A stretch of DNA of 47,591 bases from Bacteroidia bacterium (GTDB lineage: Bacteria > Bacteroidota > Bacteroidia > B-17B0 > Aurantibacillaceae): positions 1 through 47,591 of the forward strand of contig JALOMJ010000009.1 in NCBI GenBank assembly GCA_025455485.1, written 5' to 3'. Both the position numbers and the translations under genes were made by a program. Numbering within the stretch: the first letter of the stretch is position 1; each line of letters opens with the position of its first letter. The notes beneath the pieces are model-generated. The model saw only the letters and a list, made by a program, of their open reading frames with translations. It was not told where the DNA came from and searched no databases. Positions 9,492-17,985 of the stretch are shown here, piece after piece.

Positions 9492-9506
9492 GGGATCAAA
9501 GGTCCC
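9492..9506 (+). other. Stem-loop just upstream of the efflux adaptor start
   Basis: GGGATC pairs with GGTCCC across an AAA loop (one G-T pair). It lies 22 bases before the TTG start at 9529 and is preceded, not followed, by T-rich sequence, so it does not look like a terminator for the plus strand. It could affect mRNA stability or initiation. Confidence 0.45.
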
Positions 9507-9528
9507 TATCATTCTTATTTAAAAAGTT

Positions 9529-10653
9529 TTGAAAACAATCAATTTTTTAGGTATGGCGCTCTGCGTCATCTTGTTGGCAGGCTGTAATCGGTCTGATAAT
9601 CAGAACAGTGTCGTATTGAATTTTCCAGTCACCCGTGTGATAGAAATGGATACGATTTCTTATACAGATTATGTAGCGGAAATACACGCATTGCAAAATG
9701 TGGAAATCAGGGCCAGAGTAAGCGGGTACCTTGAGAAATTTCACATCGACGAAGGTCAGCACGTGACAGAAAATCAACTGCTGTTCACAATAAACAACAA
9801 AGAATATGTTGAGGAATTGGCAAAGGCCAAAGCCTCGTATAAAAGTGCTTTGGTTGAGGTGAACATGGCTGAGCTTGAGCTTAAAAACGCCTTACTTTTA
9901 GCAGAAAAGAACATTATTTCAAATACAGAAATAGAACTAGCTAAAAACAAACTCGAGGCGCAAAAAGCCAATATGGATGAAGCTGCGGCTCATTATGCAC
10001 ACGCTCAGTTAAAATTGTCAAACACTGAAATTCGAGCGCCTTTTAATGGCATAGTGAACCGTATTCCTTACAAGGTAGGCAGCCTTATTACAGAAGGTAC
10101 GCTGCTCACATCAATTTCTGAAAACGACGAAGTGTATGCTTATTTTGATGTGTCAGAGAAAGAGTATCTGAGTTATGCGCGCAGCATTAAAAAAGATAGT
10201 AGCATTTCTAAGTTAGTTTCCTTGTTGTTGGCAGATGGATCTGAACATAAATACCAGGGATACATCGAAACGATTGAAGGTGAAATTGATGCAGGTACAG
10301 GCAACATTGCGTTTAGGGCTCGTTTCAAAAATCCTGAAAAGCTCATAAAACATGGTGCAAGTGGAAAAGTGCGACTCAAAAAGAAATACGATGGAGCCTT
10401 GGTGGTACCACAAAAATCAACGTTCGAGATTCAGGATAAATTGTATGTGTACGTAGTAGATAAAAATAATACAGTACACACAAGAAACATTGAAACCCTT
10501 TACCGTTTACCACACCTTTTTGTGATTAGTAAAGGACTTAAGGAAGGTGATTTGCTCATTTATGAAGGTATTCAAAACGCAAAAGATGGCATGACCATTG
10601 TCCCACAATTGGTAAACATGCAAAACATCATTAAGCTACTCGCTTCTAAATAA
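9529..10653 (+). CDS. RND efflux periplasmic adaptor (membrane fusion) lipoprotein
   Basis: AcrA/MexA-type adaptor of 374 residues linking an inner-membrane RND pump to an outer-membrane channel. Signal MKTINFLGMALCVILLAGC with the lipidated Cys at 19. Lipoyl half-motifs: RARVSGYLEKFHIDEGQHV and NTEIRAPFNGIVNRIPYKVG, with a coiled-coil hairpin (about 95-155) between them, then beta-barrel and membrane-proximal domains. Start is TTG at 9529; the later ATG at 9553 would remove the charged signal N-region. It lies 8 bases before the fused pump-channel gene, so the three encoded functions form one tripartite system. Confidence 0.9.
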   Translation: MKTINFLGMALCVILLAGCNRSDNQNSVVLNFPVTRVIEMDTISYTDYVAEIHALQNVEIRARVSGYLEKFHIDEGQHVTENQLLFTINNKEYVEELAKAKASYKSALVEVNMAELELKNALLLAEKNIISNTEIELAKNKLEAQKANMDEAAAHYAHAQLKLSNTEIRAPFNGIVNRIPYKVGSLITEGTLLTSISENDEVYAYFDVSEKEYLSYARSIKKDSSISKLVSLLLADGSEHKYQGYIETIEGEIDAGTGNIAFRARFKNPEKLIKHGASGKVRLKKKYDGALVVPQKSTFEIQDKLYVYVVDKNNTVHTRNIETLYRLPHLFVISKGLKEGDLLIYEGIQNAKDGMTIVPQLVNMQNIIKLLASK

Positions 10654-10661
10654 ACGCCACC

Positions 10662-13600
10662 ATGCTAAATACATTTATAACGCGTCCTGTTTTATCACTG
10701 GTTATTTCATTATTTATTACGCTATTAGGACTGTTAGCCCTGAATAAGTTGCCCGTTACTCAATATCCTGATATTGCACCTCCGGCAGTATCGGTTACAA
10801 CAAAATATGTAGGCGCAAATGCCGAAGTGTGCGCAAAAGCTGTGGTAACACCTCTTGAGAGGGCGATAAATGGGGTGCCCGGCATGGCCTACATGACGTC
10901 TGTTTCGGGCAATGATGGAACCAGCATCATTCAGATTTATTTTCAAGTAGGAACAGATCCCGACCTTGCAGCGGTGAATGTACAAAATAGGGTTGCAACA
11001 GTGTTGGATGAATTGCCTGAGGAAGTTATCAAAGCAGGTGTTTCAACAGAAAAGGAAGTAAACAGCATGTTGATGTACCTGAACCTAATCAGTAGCGACA
11101 CCACTTTGGATGAAAAGTTTATTTACAATTTCGCTGATATTAATGTGCTCGCTGAATTAAAGCGTATTGATGGCGTTGGTTTTGCCGACATTATGGGGCA
11201 GAGAGAATATGCCATGAGGGTTTGGCTCAAACCTGAAAACATGGATGCTTATGAAATTTCGGCAGAAGAAATTGTAAACGCCCTGAGAGAACAGAATATT
11301 GAAGCAGCGCCTGGTAAGGTGGGCGAAAGCTCGGGAAGAAAAGCACAATCCCTGCAATATGTTTTACGCTATACCGGCAAACTCACTCAAAAAGAACAAT
11401 ATGAAAATTTGGTGATTAAAGTTTCTGATAACGGAGAGATGTTGCGTTTAAAAGATGTGGCCGATGTTGAATTTGGGTCTTTGGATTACGACGTTTTATC
11501 AAAAGAAAATGGTAGGCCCTCTGCCGCAATTATTTTAAAACAAAGACCTGGATCTAATGCGAGTGAAGTAATAGATAACATTAAAAAGCGGATGGAGTTT
11601 TTAAAAGCTACCACTTTTCCGCCGGGAATGGACTACACTGTGAGTTATGACGTGTCTAGATTTTTAGACGCTTCAATTCATGAGGTGATTAAAACGCTGA
11701 TTGAAGCATTTATCCTTGTTGCACTGATTGTTTTTATCTTTTTGCAGGATTGGCGGTCTACATTAATTCCTGTGTTGGCTGTGCCCGTATCGCTCATAGG
11801 AACATTTGCCTTTATGCAATTGTTTGGTTTCTCTATTAATCTGCTCACTTTGTTTGCTTTGGTATTGGCCATCGGCATTGTGGTGGATAATGCTATAGTC
11901 GTGGTGGAAGCCGTGCATGCAAAAATGGAGGAAAACCATATTGATGCCAGAACTGCAACCATTGCGTCAATGGGCGAAATTGGCGGCGCTATAGTTGCCA
12001 TTACACTGGTTATGTCGGCCGTTTTTATTCCTGTTGCATTTTTAGATGGGCCTGTTGGTGTTTTTTACAGGCAATTCTCTATCACCATGGCCATTGCCAT
12101 TGTCATTTCCGGAATAAACGCTTTAACACTCACCCCCGCTTTGTGTGCTATTTTACTCAAGAATCCTCATCAACAGCCTAAATCAAATTCATGGTTAGCG
12201 CGTTTTTTTAATCGCTTCAATGCAGGTTATACCTCCATTGCCTTAAAATACCGGGTACTGCTTGAACGCATTGTAAATCGAAGGACGGTGACGCTTGGCG
12301 CATTGGTGTTTTTCAGTTTTGCCATTTGGGGTGTTGGAAAGGTTTTGCCAACGGGATTTATTCCAACTGAAGATCAAGGCACAATCTACGTAAACGTCAC
12401 AACTCCTGTTGGCGCTACGCTTGAACGAACTGAAAAAGTAATGAATGAAATTGACCTGGCAGCTAAAACCATTGATGCTATCGAGTCCATATCAACTTTG
12501 GCCGGCTTTAGTATGATGACAGATGGGTCGGGTGCCTCCTTTGGAATGAGCACTATTAGCTTGAAACCCTGGAAGAGTAGAAAGTTAAGTGCTGATGAAA
12601 TTATTGTTTTGCTTAAAGAACGAACCAAACACATACAGGATGCCGAAATTCAGTTTTTTCCACCGCCGGCAGTTCCCGGATTTGGTAATGCAAGTGGTTT
12701 CGAATTACGTTTACTCGACAAAACAGGGACCAGCGATTTACAAAAAACCTATCAGGTAACGCAACAATTTATGCGTGCAATTAGTGAACGAAAAGAAATC
12801 AAAGGCGTATTTACAAGCTTTAATCCCAATTTTCCTCAATACCTTATTCACATTGATCAAGACATTGCAGCTAAAAAAGGTGTTTCCGTTGATAACGCAA
12901 TGGGCAACCTTCAAACTTTGATGGGCAGTTATTACGCCACAAATTTTATTCGTTTTGGCCAAATGTATAAAGTCATGTTACAATCCGATCCAAAATTTCG
13001 ATCGCAACCAGAGGATATTCTTAAGCTCCGCGTAAAAAACAACAATGGAGAAATGGTACCGTATTCCAATTTCAGCAGAATAGAAAGGGTTTACGGGCCT
13101 GAACAATTAACCAGGTACAACATGTATGTTTCTGCAATGATTAATGGAGAGGCTTCTGAAGGCTATAGCAGCGGCGATGCAATTAAAGCAATAGAAGAAG
13201 TTGCGAAAGAAACATTAACAAAGGGGTATTCTTATGATTGGTCGGGCATGACGCGGGAAGAAATTTTATCCGGCAATCAGGTCGTTTATATTTTTGCAAT
13301 TTGTTTGCTGTTTGTTTATTTATTGCTTTGTGCACAATACGAAAGTTTTTTGTTACCGCTGCCGGTTATTTTATCTCTGCCGGTTGGAATTTTTGGTTCC
13401 TTGTTTCTTCTTTGGTTGCTGGGTTTAGAGAACAACATTTATGCACAGGTGGCCATGGTTATGCTCATAGGATTGCTTGGAAAGAATGCCATTTTGATTG
13501 TTGAGTTTGCGGTTTTAAAGCAAAAGGAAGGCAGAACCATAATTGAAGCAGCGATAGACGGGGCAGTGGCACGCTTACGGCCTATTTTAATGACATCGTT

Positions 13601-15239
13601 TGCATTTATAGCCGGCCTGATACCACTTCTTGCCGCTACCGGCGCGGGCGCAATTGGAAACAGAACAATAGGGGCTGCAGCTGCCGGAGGCATGTTACTG
13701 GGAACCGTATTCGGAGTTATAATTATTCCTGGCCTTTACGTTTTATTTGCCGGTTTAAAGGCTAAAACTAACGGCAAACCCAAATTGTCTGCTGGAAATC
13801 CACTAAAAAAAGTAGCAAGTTATTCGGCTTTATTCCTTTTGTTAAGCATGGTTTCGTGTAAGATTCAAGAACCGGCAACCGGTAAGCTTGTAGAAAACAT
13901 TCCTAAAAAATTTGACGATGGTTTTGATACAGTGTCAGCAAAACCAGAATCCTGGAGAACCTTGTTTTTTGATACGGTTTTGGTAAAACTAATTGATACG
14001 GCCCTGGCACATAACTTTGATATGCAACTAGCACTGCAAAGAATTGAAGTGTCAAAAGCGGGCATTCAATTTGCAAAAGGCATACGCCTGCCTGAATTTG
14101 ATGCCTCGGTGTCAGTTGGTCAAAGAAAATTTGGCGACTATACCATGGATGGTGTAGGAAATTATGATACCCAGTTTTCACCGAACCTTAACGAAAAGCA
14201 ACAAATTCCTAACCCACTGCCTGATTACTACGTTGGTATCCAGGCTTCCTGGGAGATTGATTTGTGGGGGAAACTCAAAAACAAAAAAAGGTCGGCCGCT
14301 GCAAAGTTTATTGCATCAAAGCATGGTAAAGATCTGGTGCAAACGCGATTGATTTCAGAAATTGCCGCAGCCTATTTTGAATTGATGGCCTTGGACAGTG
14401 AGGTGAAAATTCTTGAAGAAAATATTAGTTTACAACAAAGTGCCCTGGATGTTATTAAGGCGCAAATGGAAGCTGGTAAATCAAATCAATTGGGCGTTGA
14501 AATGACGGAGGCGCAATTATTGAATTCTAAAACCGCACTGGTTGGTTTTTTGCAAAAACGTGTTGAGCAGGAAAGTTTAATCAATTTTTTGTGCGGGACT
14601 TATCCAAAGAATGTTAGACGTACAGCGGGCTTACAAAATTCACAAATAAAAGCGGTATTAAATACTGGCCTACCGTCGGATATTTTAGTAAACCGTCCGG
14701 ACATTCGCCAAGCCGAAATGGAGTTACTGGCGAGCAAAGCAGACGTAAAGGCGGCACGATTGGCTTTTTTTCCAGCATTAAACATCAACTCATTCGTAGG
14801 CCTGCAGTCATTTAACGCTTTACTTTTGTTAGAAGCCCCTGCTTCCCTTGCATATAACGCAGTGGGTGGCCTTACAGCCCCACTACTTAATCGTCGGAGA
14901 TTAAAAGCCGAGTTGATGAATGCTAAGGCCGAACAAAAATCTGCCTATGTGAATTATGAAAAAAACGTGGTAAATGGTTTTATGGAAGTCTACAACGCTA
15001 TTAATGATATTAGTAATACAAAACAAATGTTAGAACTAAAATCGGAAGAGGTAAAAATCCTGAAACAATCGGCATTAACTTCTGCAGAATTATTTAAAGC
15101 TAACAGAGCCAGTTATTATGAGGTTATTCTGGCACAGAAAAACGCTTTGCAATCCCAATTAGAGTTAATTGCTTTTCAAAAAAGACAAAACCTGGCCACA
15201 ATAAACTTATACCGTTCACTTGGAGGAGGCTGGCAATGA
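10662..15239 (+). CDS. RND multidrug pump fused to outer-membrane efflux lipoprotein (AcrB-like + OprM/NodT-like)
   Basis: A single 1525-residue frame. Residues 1 to about 1045 are a complete HAE-1 RND permease: first helix MLNTFITRPVLSLVISL, two large periplasmic loops, the fourth-helix motif GIVVD409-N410-AIVVVEA, and K941 in GLLGKNAILIVEF. After a short basic linker comes a second membrane signal, SYSALFLLLSMVSC, with a lipobox Cys at 1066, and then a full TolC-superfamily channel (about 460 residues) with the NodT-type motifs LVNRPDIRQAEMELLASKADVKAARLAFFP and PLLNRRRLKAEL. The pump would sit in the inner membrane and the channel in the outer, so cleavage at Cys1066 by signal peptidase II is expected if the channel is lipidated. 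The second Asp of the usual DD pair is Asn. Substrate unknown. Confidence 0.9.
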   Translation: MLNTFITRPVLSLVISLFITLLGLLALNKLPVTQYPDIAPPAVSVTTKYVGANAEVCAKAVVTPLERAINGVPGMAYMTSVSGNDGTSIIQIYFQVGTDPDLAAVNVQNRVATVLDELPEEVIKAGVSTEKEVNSMLMYLNLISSDTTLDEKFIYNFADINVLAELKRIDGVGFADIMGQREYAMRVWLKPENMDAYEISAEEIVNALREQNIEAAPGKVGESSGRKAQSLQYVLRYTGKLTQKEQYENLVIKVSDNGEMLRLKDVADVEFGSLDYDVLSKENGRPSAAIILKQRPGSNASEVIDNIKKRMEFLKATTFPPGMDYTVSYDVSRFLDASIHEVIKTLIEAFILVALIVFIFLQDWRSTLIPVLAVPVSLIGTFAFMQLFGFSINLLTLFALVLAIGIVVDNAIVVVEAVHAKMEENHIDARTATIASMGEIGGAIVAITLVMSAVFIPVAFLDGPVGVFYRQFSITMAIAIVISGINALTLTPALCAILLKNPHQQPKSNSWLARFFNRFNAGYTSIALKYRVLLERIVNRRTVTLGALVFFSFAIWGVGKVLPTGFIPTEDQGTIYVNVTTPVGATLERTEKVMNEIDLAAKTIDAIESISTLAGFSMMTDGSGASFGMSTISLKPWKSRKLSADEIIVLLKERTKHIQDAEIQFFPPPAVPGFGNASGFELRLLDKTGTSDLQKTYQVTQQFMRAISERKEIKGVFTSFNPNFPQYLIHIDQDIAAKKGVSVDNAMGNLQTLMGSYYATNFIRFGQMYKVMLQSDPKFRSQPEDILKLRVKNNNGEMVPYSNFSRIERVYGPEQLTRYNMYVSAMINGEASEGYSSGDAIKAIEEVAKETLTKGYSYDWSGMTREEILSGNQVVYIFAICLLFVYLLLCAQYESFLLPLPVILSLPVGIFGSLFLLWLLGLENNIYAQVAMVMLIGLLGKNAILIVEFAVLKQKEGRTIIEAAIDGAVARLRPILMTSFAFIAGLIPLLAATGAGAIGNRTIGAAAAGGMLLGTVFGVIIIPGLYVLFAGLKAKTNGKPKLSAGNPLKKVASYSALFLLLSMVSCKIQEPATGKLVENIPKKFDDGFDTVSAKPESWRTLFFDTVLVKLIDTALAHNFDMQLALQRIEVSKAGIQFAKGIRLPEFDASVSVGQRKFGDYTMDGVGNYDTQFSPNLNEKQQIPNPLPDYYVGIQASWEIDLWGKLKNKKRSAAAKFIASKHGKDLVQTRLISEIAAAYFELMALDSEVKILEENISLQQSALDVIKAQMEAGKSNQLGVEMTEAQLLNSKTALVGFLQKRVEQESLINFLCGTYPKNVRRTAGLQNSQIKAVLNTGLPSDILVNRPDIRQAEMELLASKADVKAARLAFFPALNINSFVGLQSFNALLLLEAPASLAYNAVGGLTAPLLNRRRLKAELMNAKAEQKSAYVNYEKNVVNGFMEVYNAINDISNTKQMLELKSEEVKILKQSALTSAELFKANRASYYEVILAQKNALQSQLELIAFQKRQNLATINLYRSLGGGWQ
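13805..13811 (+). other. A7 run at the pump-channel junction
   Basis: Seven consecutive A in the frame CTA-AAA-AAA-GTA, between the end of the RND domain and the internal lipoprotein signal. Loss of one A, by transcriptional slippage, would give CTA-AAA-AAG-TAG and stop the protein at the pump boundary. The run is also a typical -1 slippery heptamer. The effect is inferred. Confidence 0.5.
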
Positions 15240-15714
15240 TGTTTTACGTAGATAAAAAGAATTAGGTAACATTTTAAATTAAAAAAGAACTCAAACAACG
15301 GATAGCAATAGCCTCGGCGATATAAGAAGTAGTGTATAGGTCAACAAAGTGCCTAATGTTCTTGTAAAAACTTATGTTCTGCGCTTGTGTATTGCTTCCG
15401 TTTTTGAGAATAACGGTGACTTTTGTACATTTAATACTCTAAACCATGTAACCTTATTTTACTAAAACGTGACAACTATTAAACATTATCTTCCTTAAGC
15501 CAAAATCCAAACGTAAATATTAAATTTGATTCCGGTCAGCACGTAACTCCCGGCAACCATCCAATTGTTTAATTATTGAACGTCCATGTTGTGGGGTGCG
15601 ATTTAAACTATTCCTAAAAATATCTGTAACATATTCTCTATGAAAGCTTTTTAACTGAAGATGAATAACCTTAATATAAAACGTAAACACCTCTTAGTTT
15701 AAGAACCGGAAATT
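15240..15714. other. 475-bp intergenic region with candidate promoter elements
   Basis: AT-rich, without a credible coding frame. Holds two -7-like sites: GACTTTTG at 15418-15425 and a perfect TAAATTTG at 15521-15528; neither has a well-placed TTG. The 15-mer at 15421-15435 is identical to one at 2462-2476 upstream of the cargo gene. No terminator was recognised after the fused-pump gene. The region may hold a long 5' leader for the cation transporter gene or an unannotated small RNA. Confidence 0.4.
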
Positions 15715-16368
15715 ATGGAAACAACAACACAAGGTATTAACACACAACAATTATTTAAAACAGCATTCGGGCTGGCGATTTTTACAATAGTGTATAATAT
15801 TGTGGAGGGCCTTGTTTCTACACTACTCGGTTTTTCTGATGAAAGTTTGGCACTTTTTGGTTTTGGAGCAGATAGTTTTATAGAAACCATTTCAGGTGTT
15901 GGTATTCTGCACATGGTAGCGCGCATTCGAGCAAACCCTAACAGCAATCGCGATCAATACGAGCGAACCGCATTAAAAATAACTGGATTTTCCTTCTTTG
16001 CCTTGGTGCTTGCACTAACAGCAACGGCTGTTTTTAATATCGTTACAGATCAAGAACCTGAAACCACCTTCTGGGGCATAGTAATTTCCATTATTTCAAT
16101 TTCAATTATGTGGGTGCTTGTGGTTTACAAAAGAAAAATTGGTAAATTATTAAACTCAGAAGCCATTTTAGCCGACGCAGAATGCACTAAGGTGTGTATT
16201 TATATGTCGCTTGTGCTTCTGGTTTCAAGCGGACTATATTATTTTGTAAAACTTCCTTACATAGACAGTGTGGGCGCTTTGATTTTGGCCTATTTATCAT
16301 TTCGCGAAGGACGGGAATGTTTTGAAAAGGCAAAATCAGACAAATACTGTGCTTGTGAACACAACTAA
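15715..16368 (+). CDS. Cation transporter, CDF/TMEM163-like
   Basis: 217 residues with about five to six hydrophobic segments, resembling the short cation-diffusion-facilitator relatives of the cation efflux family that lack the usual cytoplasmic domain. Conserved acidic residues lie in membrane segments: FGADSFIETISG near residue 50 and ILADAECTKVCIY near 155, and DSVGALILAYLSFREG follows. The C-terminus ends DKYCACEHN, a CxCxH tail that could bind a soft or borderline metal ion. Such proteins export divalent metals (Zn, Cd, Co and similar) across the inner membrane; the metal is not readable here. It precedes the TetR-controlled efflux operon by 215 bases and has the same orientation, but is likely a separate unit. 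Confidence 0.75.
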   Translation: METTTQGINTQQLFKTAFGLAIFTIVYNIVEGLVSTLLGFSDESLALFGFGADSFIETISGVGILHMVARIRANPNSNRDQYERTALKITGFSFFALVLALTATAVFNIVTDQEPETTFWGIVISIISISIMWVLVVYKRKIGKLLNSEAILADAECTKVCIYMSLVLLVSSGLYYFVKLPYIDSVGALILAYLSFREGRECFEKAKSDKYCACEHN

Positions 16369-16521
16369 TACGTTTACAATACAGGCAGAATATCTGTGAC
16401 GTCTAGATAGTGGACAAGAATTGTAACTGTCTGTTTATTAGGGTGTAACAAGCTGCTAATCGCGGGATTTGCAACTGCATTGAATGATTTTCCTCATGTT
16501 TTAGAAATTCTTAATAAAAAT

Positions 16522-16552
16522 TTGCCGTTTGTATTTAATTCAATTACATTTG
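16522..16552 (+). promoter_or_regulatory. Promoter of the TetR-controlled efflux operon
   Basis: TTG at 16522-16524, a 20-base spacer and TACATTTG at 16545-16552, a perfect fit to the Bacteroidota consensus. The expected transcription start falls within the palindrome that begins three bases after the -7 box. Confidence 0.75.
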
Positions 16553-16554
16553 TA

Positions 16555-16568
16555 AGTGAATATTCACT
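16555..16568. promoter_or_regulatory. Perfect 14-bp palindrome, probable TetR operator
   Basis: AGTGAATATTCACT is its own reverse complement. It starts 2 bases after the -7 box and so covers the expected start site, the classic place for a repressor. The second gene of the operon is a TetR-family regulator, and TetR proteins bind short palindromes as dimers. Autoregulation is therefore the simplest reading. Confidence 0.75.
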
Positions 16569-16583
16569 AACATTTTTATAAGG

Positions 16584-17006
16584 ATGAACATGAATGGTAA
16601 ATATAATATCGCAATAGGTTTCCTCACCATGGGGTTTTTTATGGTTTACGGTTTTCTGCTTATCTATCTCCGTGACTTTGCTCCGGGAAAGGAAGAATGG
16701 GTAAACTCATACAGTATTGGAAAACATTTTGAAAGCAGACTGGCTCACGTTCACGGAAACTTATTTGCCTTTCTAAATATCCTAATTGGTTTTTTGCTGC
16801 TACATTTCAGAGACAAGCTTCATAACGTAAAAGTCATTTCTTGGTTAGCACTTACAGGTCTTTTAATGCCCATAGGTATTTTAGCCGAACTCTACCTTAA
16901 TATGTCCCCACTCTTTGTTTTGATTGGCGCGCTTGCAATCACCGCATCCGTGATTTGGCTGGGAATAGGATTTTTTAGAATGAAATCGATAAACGAATAC
17001 AAATGA
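16584..17006 (+). CDS. Four-helix membrane protein of unknown function
   Basis: 140 residues with four hydrophobic segments (about 10-28, 58-75, 83-102 and 110-132). The second segment begins with SRLAHVHGNLFAFLNILIGF, in which two His and an Asn at a helix start resemble a small-ligand or metal/haem site; that is only a suggestion. It is the first gene of the operon, 32 bases downstream of the -7 box, and overlaps tetR by 4 bases (ATGA), so it is made together with the regulator. I do not recognise a named family. Confidence 0.75.
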   Translation: MNMNGKYNIAIGFLTMGFFMVYGFLLIYLRDFAPGKEEWVNSYSIGKHFESRLAHVHGNLFAFLNILIGFLLLHFRDKLHNVKVISWLALTGLLMPIGILAELYLNMSPLFVLIGALAITASVIWLGIGFFRMKSINEYK

Positions 17007-17599
17007 CAACAGCAATTTCAGACAGGCAACTGGAAATTATTGAAGCAGCAGGTAAAATACTCACTGATTCGGGAGTAAGTGGCTTAACAATCAAGAACCT
17101 GGCGAAGGAGATGAAGTTTTCCGAAAGTGCTATTTACAGGCACTTTACCAGTAAGGAAGAAATTATTGTGGCCTTGCTTAATTATCTTGCGGAAAGCATG
17201 GATGATCGCTATTCCAAAGCCATCTCCGTTGACCAAACACCCGAAGAAAAATTTACAACGCTGTTCCAAAATCAATTTTTCTTTTTTAAAAAGAACCCCC
17301 ATTTTGTAGTGGCTGTGTTCTCTGATGGACTCATGGAGGAAAGTAAACGCATAAACGCAGTGCTCCTGAAAATAATGGGTGTAAAAACAAAACATTTGTT
17401 GCCGGTTATAAAGGAAGGTCAACAAAAGAAAGTGTTTACAAATTCAATTGCTGCTGAGGAGCTACTGCATGTGGTGATGGGCTCTTTTCGATTGCTTATG
17501 TTTAAATGGCGCGTAGCAAATTTTGAATTCGACATTATTAAAAAGGGTGACAACATAATTCAATCACTTTTGGTACTTATAAAAACTAAATCCAAATGA
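17003..17599 (+). CDS. TetR/AcrR family transcriptional regulator
   Basis: 198 residues. N-terminal DNA-binding domain with the helix-turn-helix SGLTIKNLAKEMKFSESAIYRHFTSKEEI (residues about 25-53), the typical TetR signature. The remainder is a helical ligand-binding and dimerisation domain that cannot be matched to a ligand. It overlaps both neighbours by 4 bases. The palindrome at the operon promoter is its likely operator, so it probably represses its own operon, including the RND efflux genes, until an exported compound or metal-dependent signal binds. Confidence 0.93.
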   Translation: MTTAISDRQLEIIEAAGKILTDSGVSGLTIKNLAKEMKFSESAIYRHFTSKEEIIVALLNYLAESMDDRYSKAISVDQTPEEKFTTLFQNQFFFFKKNPHFVVAVFSDGLMEESKRINAVLLKIMGVKTKHLLPVIKEGQQKKVFTNSIAAEELLHVVMGSFRLLMFKWRVANFEFDIIKKGDNIIQSLLVLIKTKSK

Positions 17600-17985
17600 A
17601 AAAAGGAGTTTGGTATGCACTTGCAATAGTTTTGGCGGTGTTTGGTTTTGTGACATTGTTTCTCAGTACATCGGTAATCTTTGATTTGTTTGGTATTAGA
17701 GCCAAAGAAGGAAATTATGTTTTGTTTGTGGTTTGGTCTAATTTTATAAGTAGCATGCTTTACCTATTTGCTGCTTATGGGTTTATTAAATACATGAAAT
17801 GGACAACACTACTTCTGGGAATTTCTACACTTATATTGCTAATTGCTTTTGTCGGTCTTAAAATTCATATCAATTCAGGTGGTGTTTACGAAACAAAAAC
17901 GGTCGGTGCAATGATTTTTAGAATCTCTGTAACGTTTGTTTATGCCTTGATGGCCTATTTTACAATAACAAAAAAGAAAATATGA
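17596..17985 (+). CDS. Four-helix membrane protein of unknown function
   Basis: 129 residues with four hydrophobic segments (about 6-28, 42-63, 68-88 and 105-124). Charged residues are limited to the loops, and there is no recognisable motif. It resembles the first gene of the operon in size and topology but not clearly in sequence. It overlaps tetR and the following lipoprotein gene by 4 bases each. Its job in the efflux operon is unknown. Confidence 0.72.
   Translation: MKKGVWYALAIVLAVFGFVTLFLSTSVIFDLFGIRAKEGNYVLFVVWSNFISSMLYLFAAYGFIKYMKWTTLLLGISTLILLIAFVGLKIHINSGGVYETKTVGAMIFRISVTFVYALMAYFTITKKKI

Noticed and set aside
15374..15442. 22-codon frame starting ATGTTCTGCGCTTG
   Set aside because: Very short, no conserved features, and overlaps a candidate promoter element.
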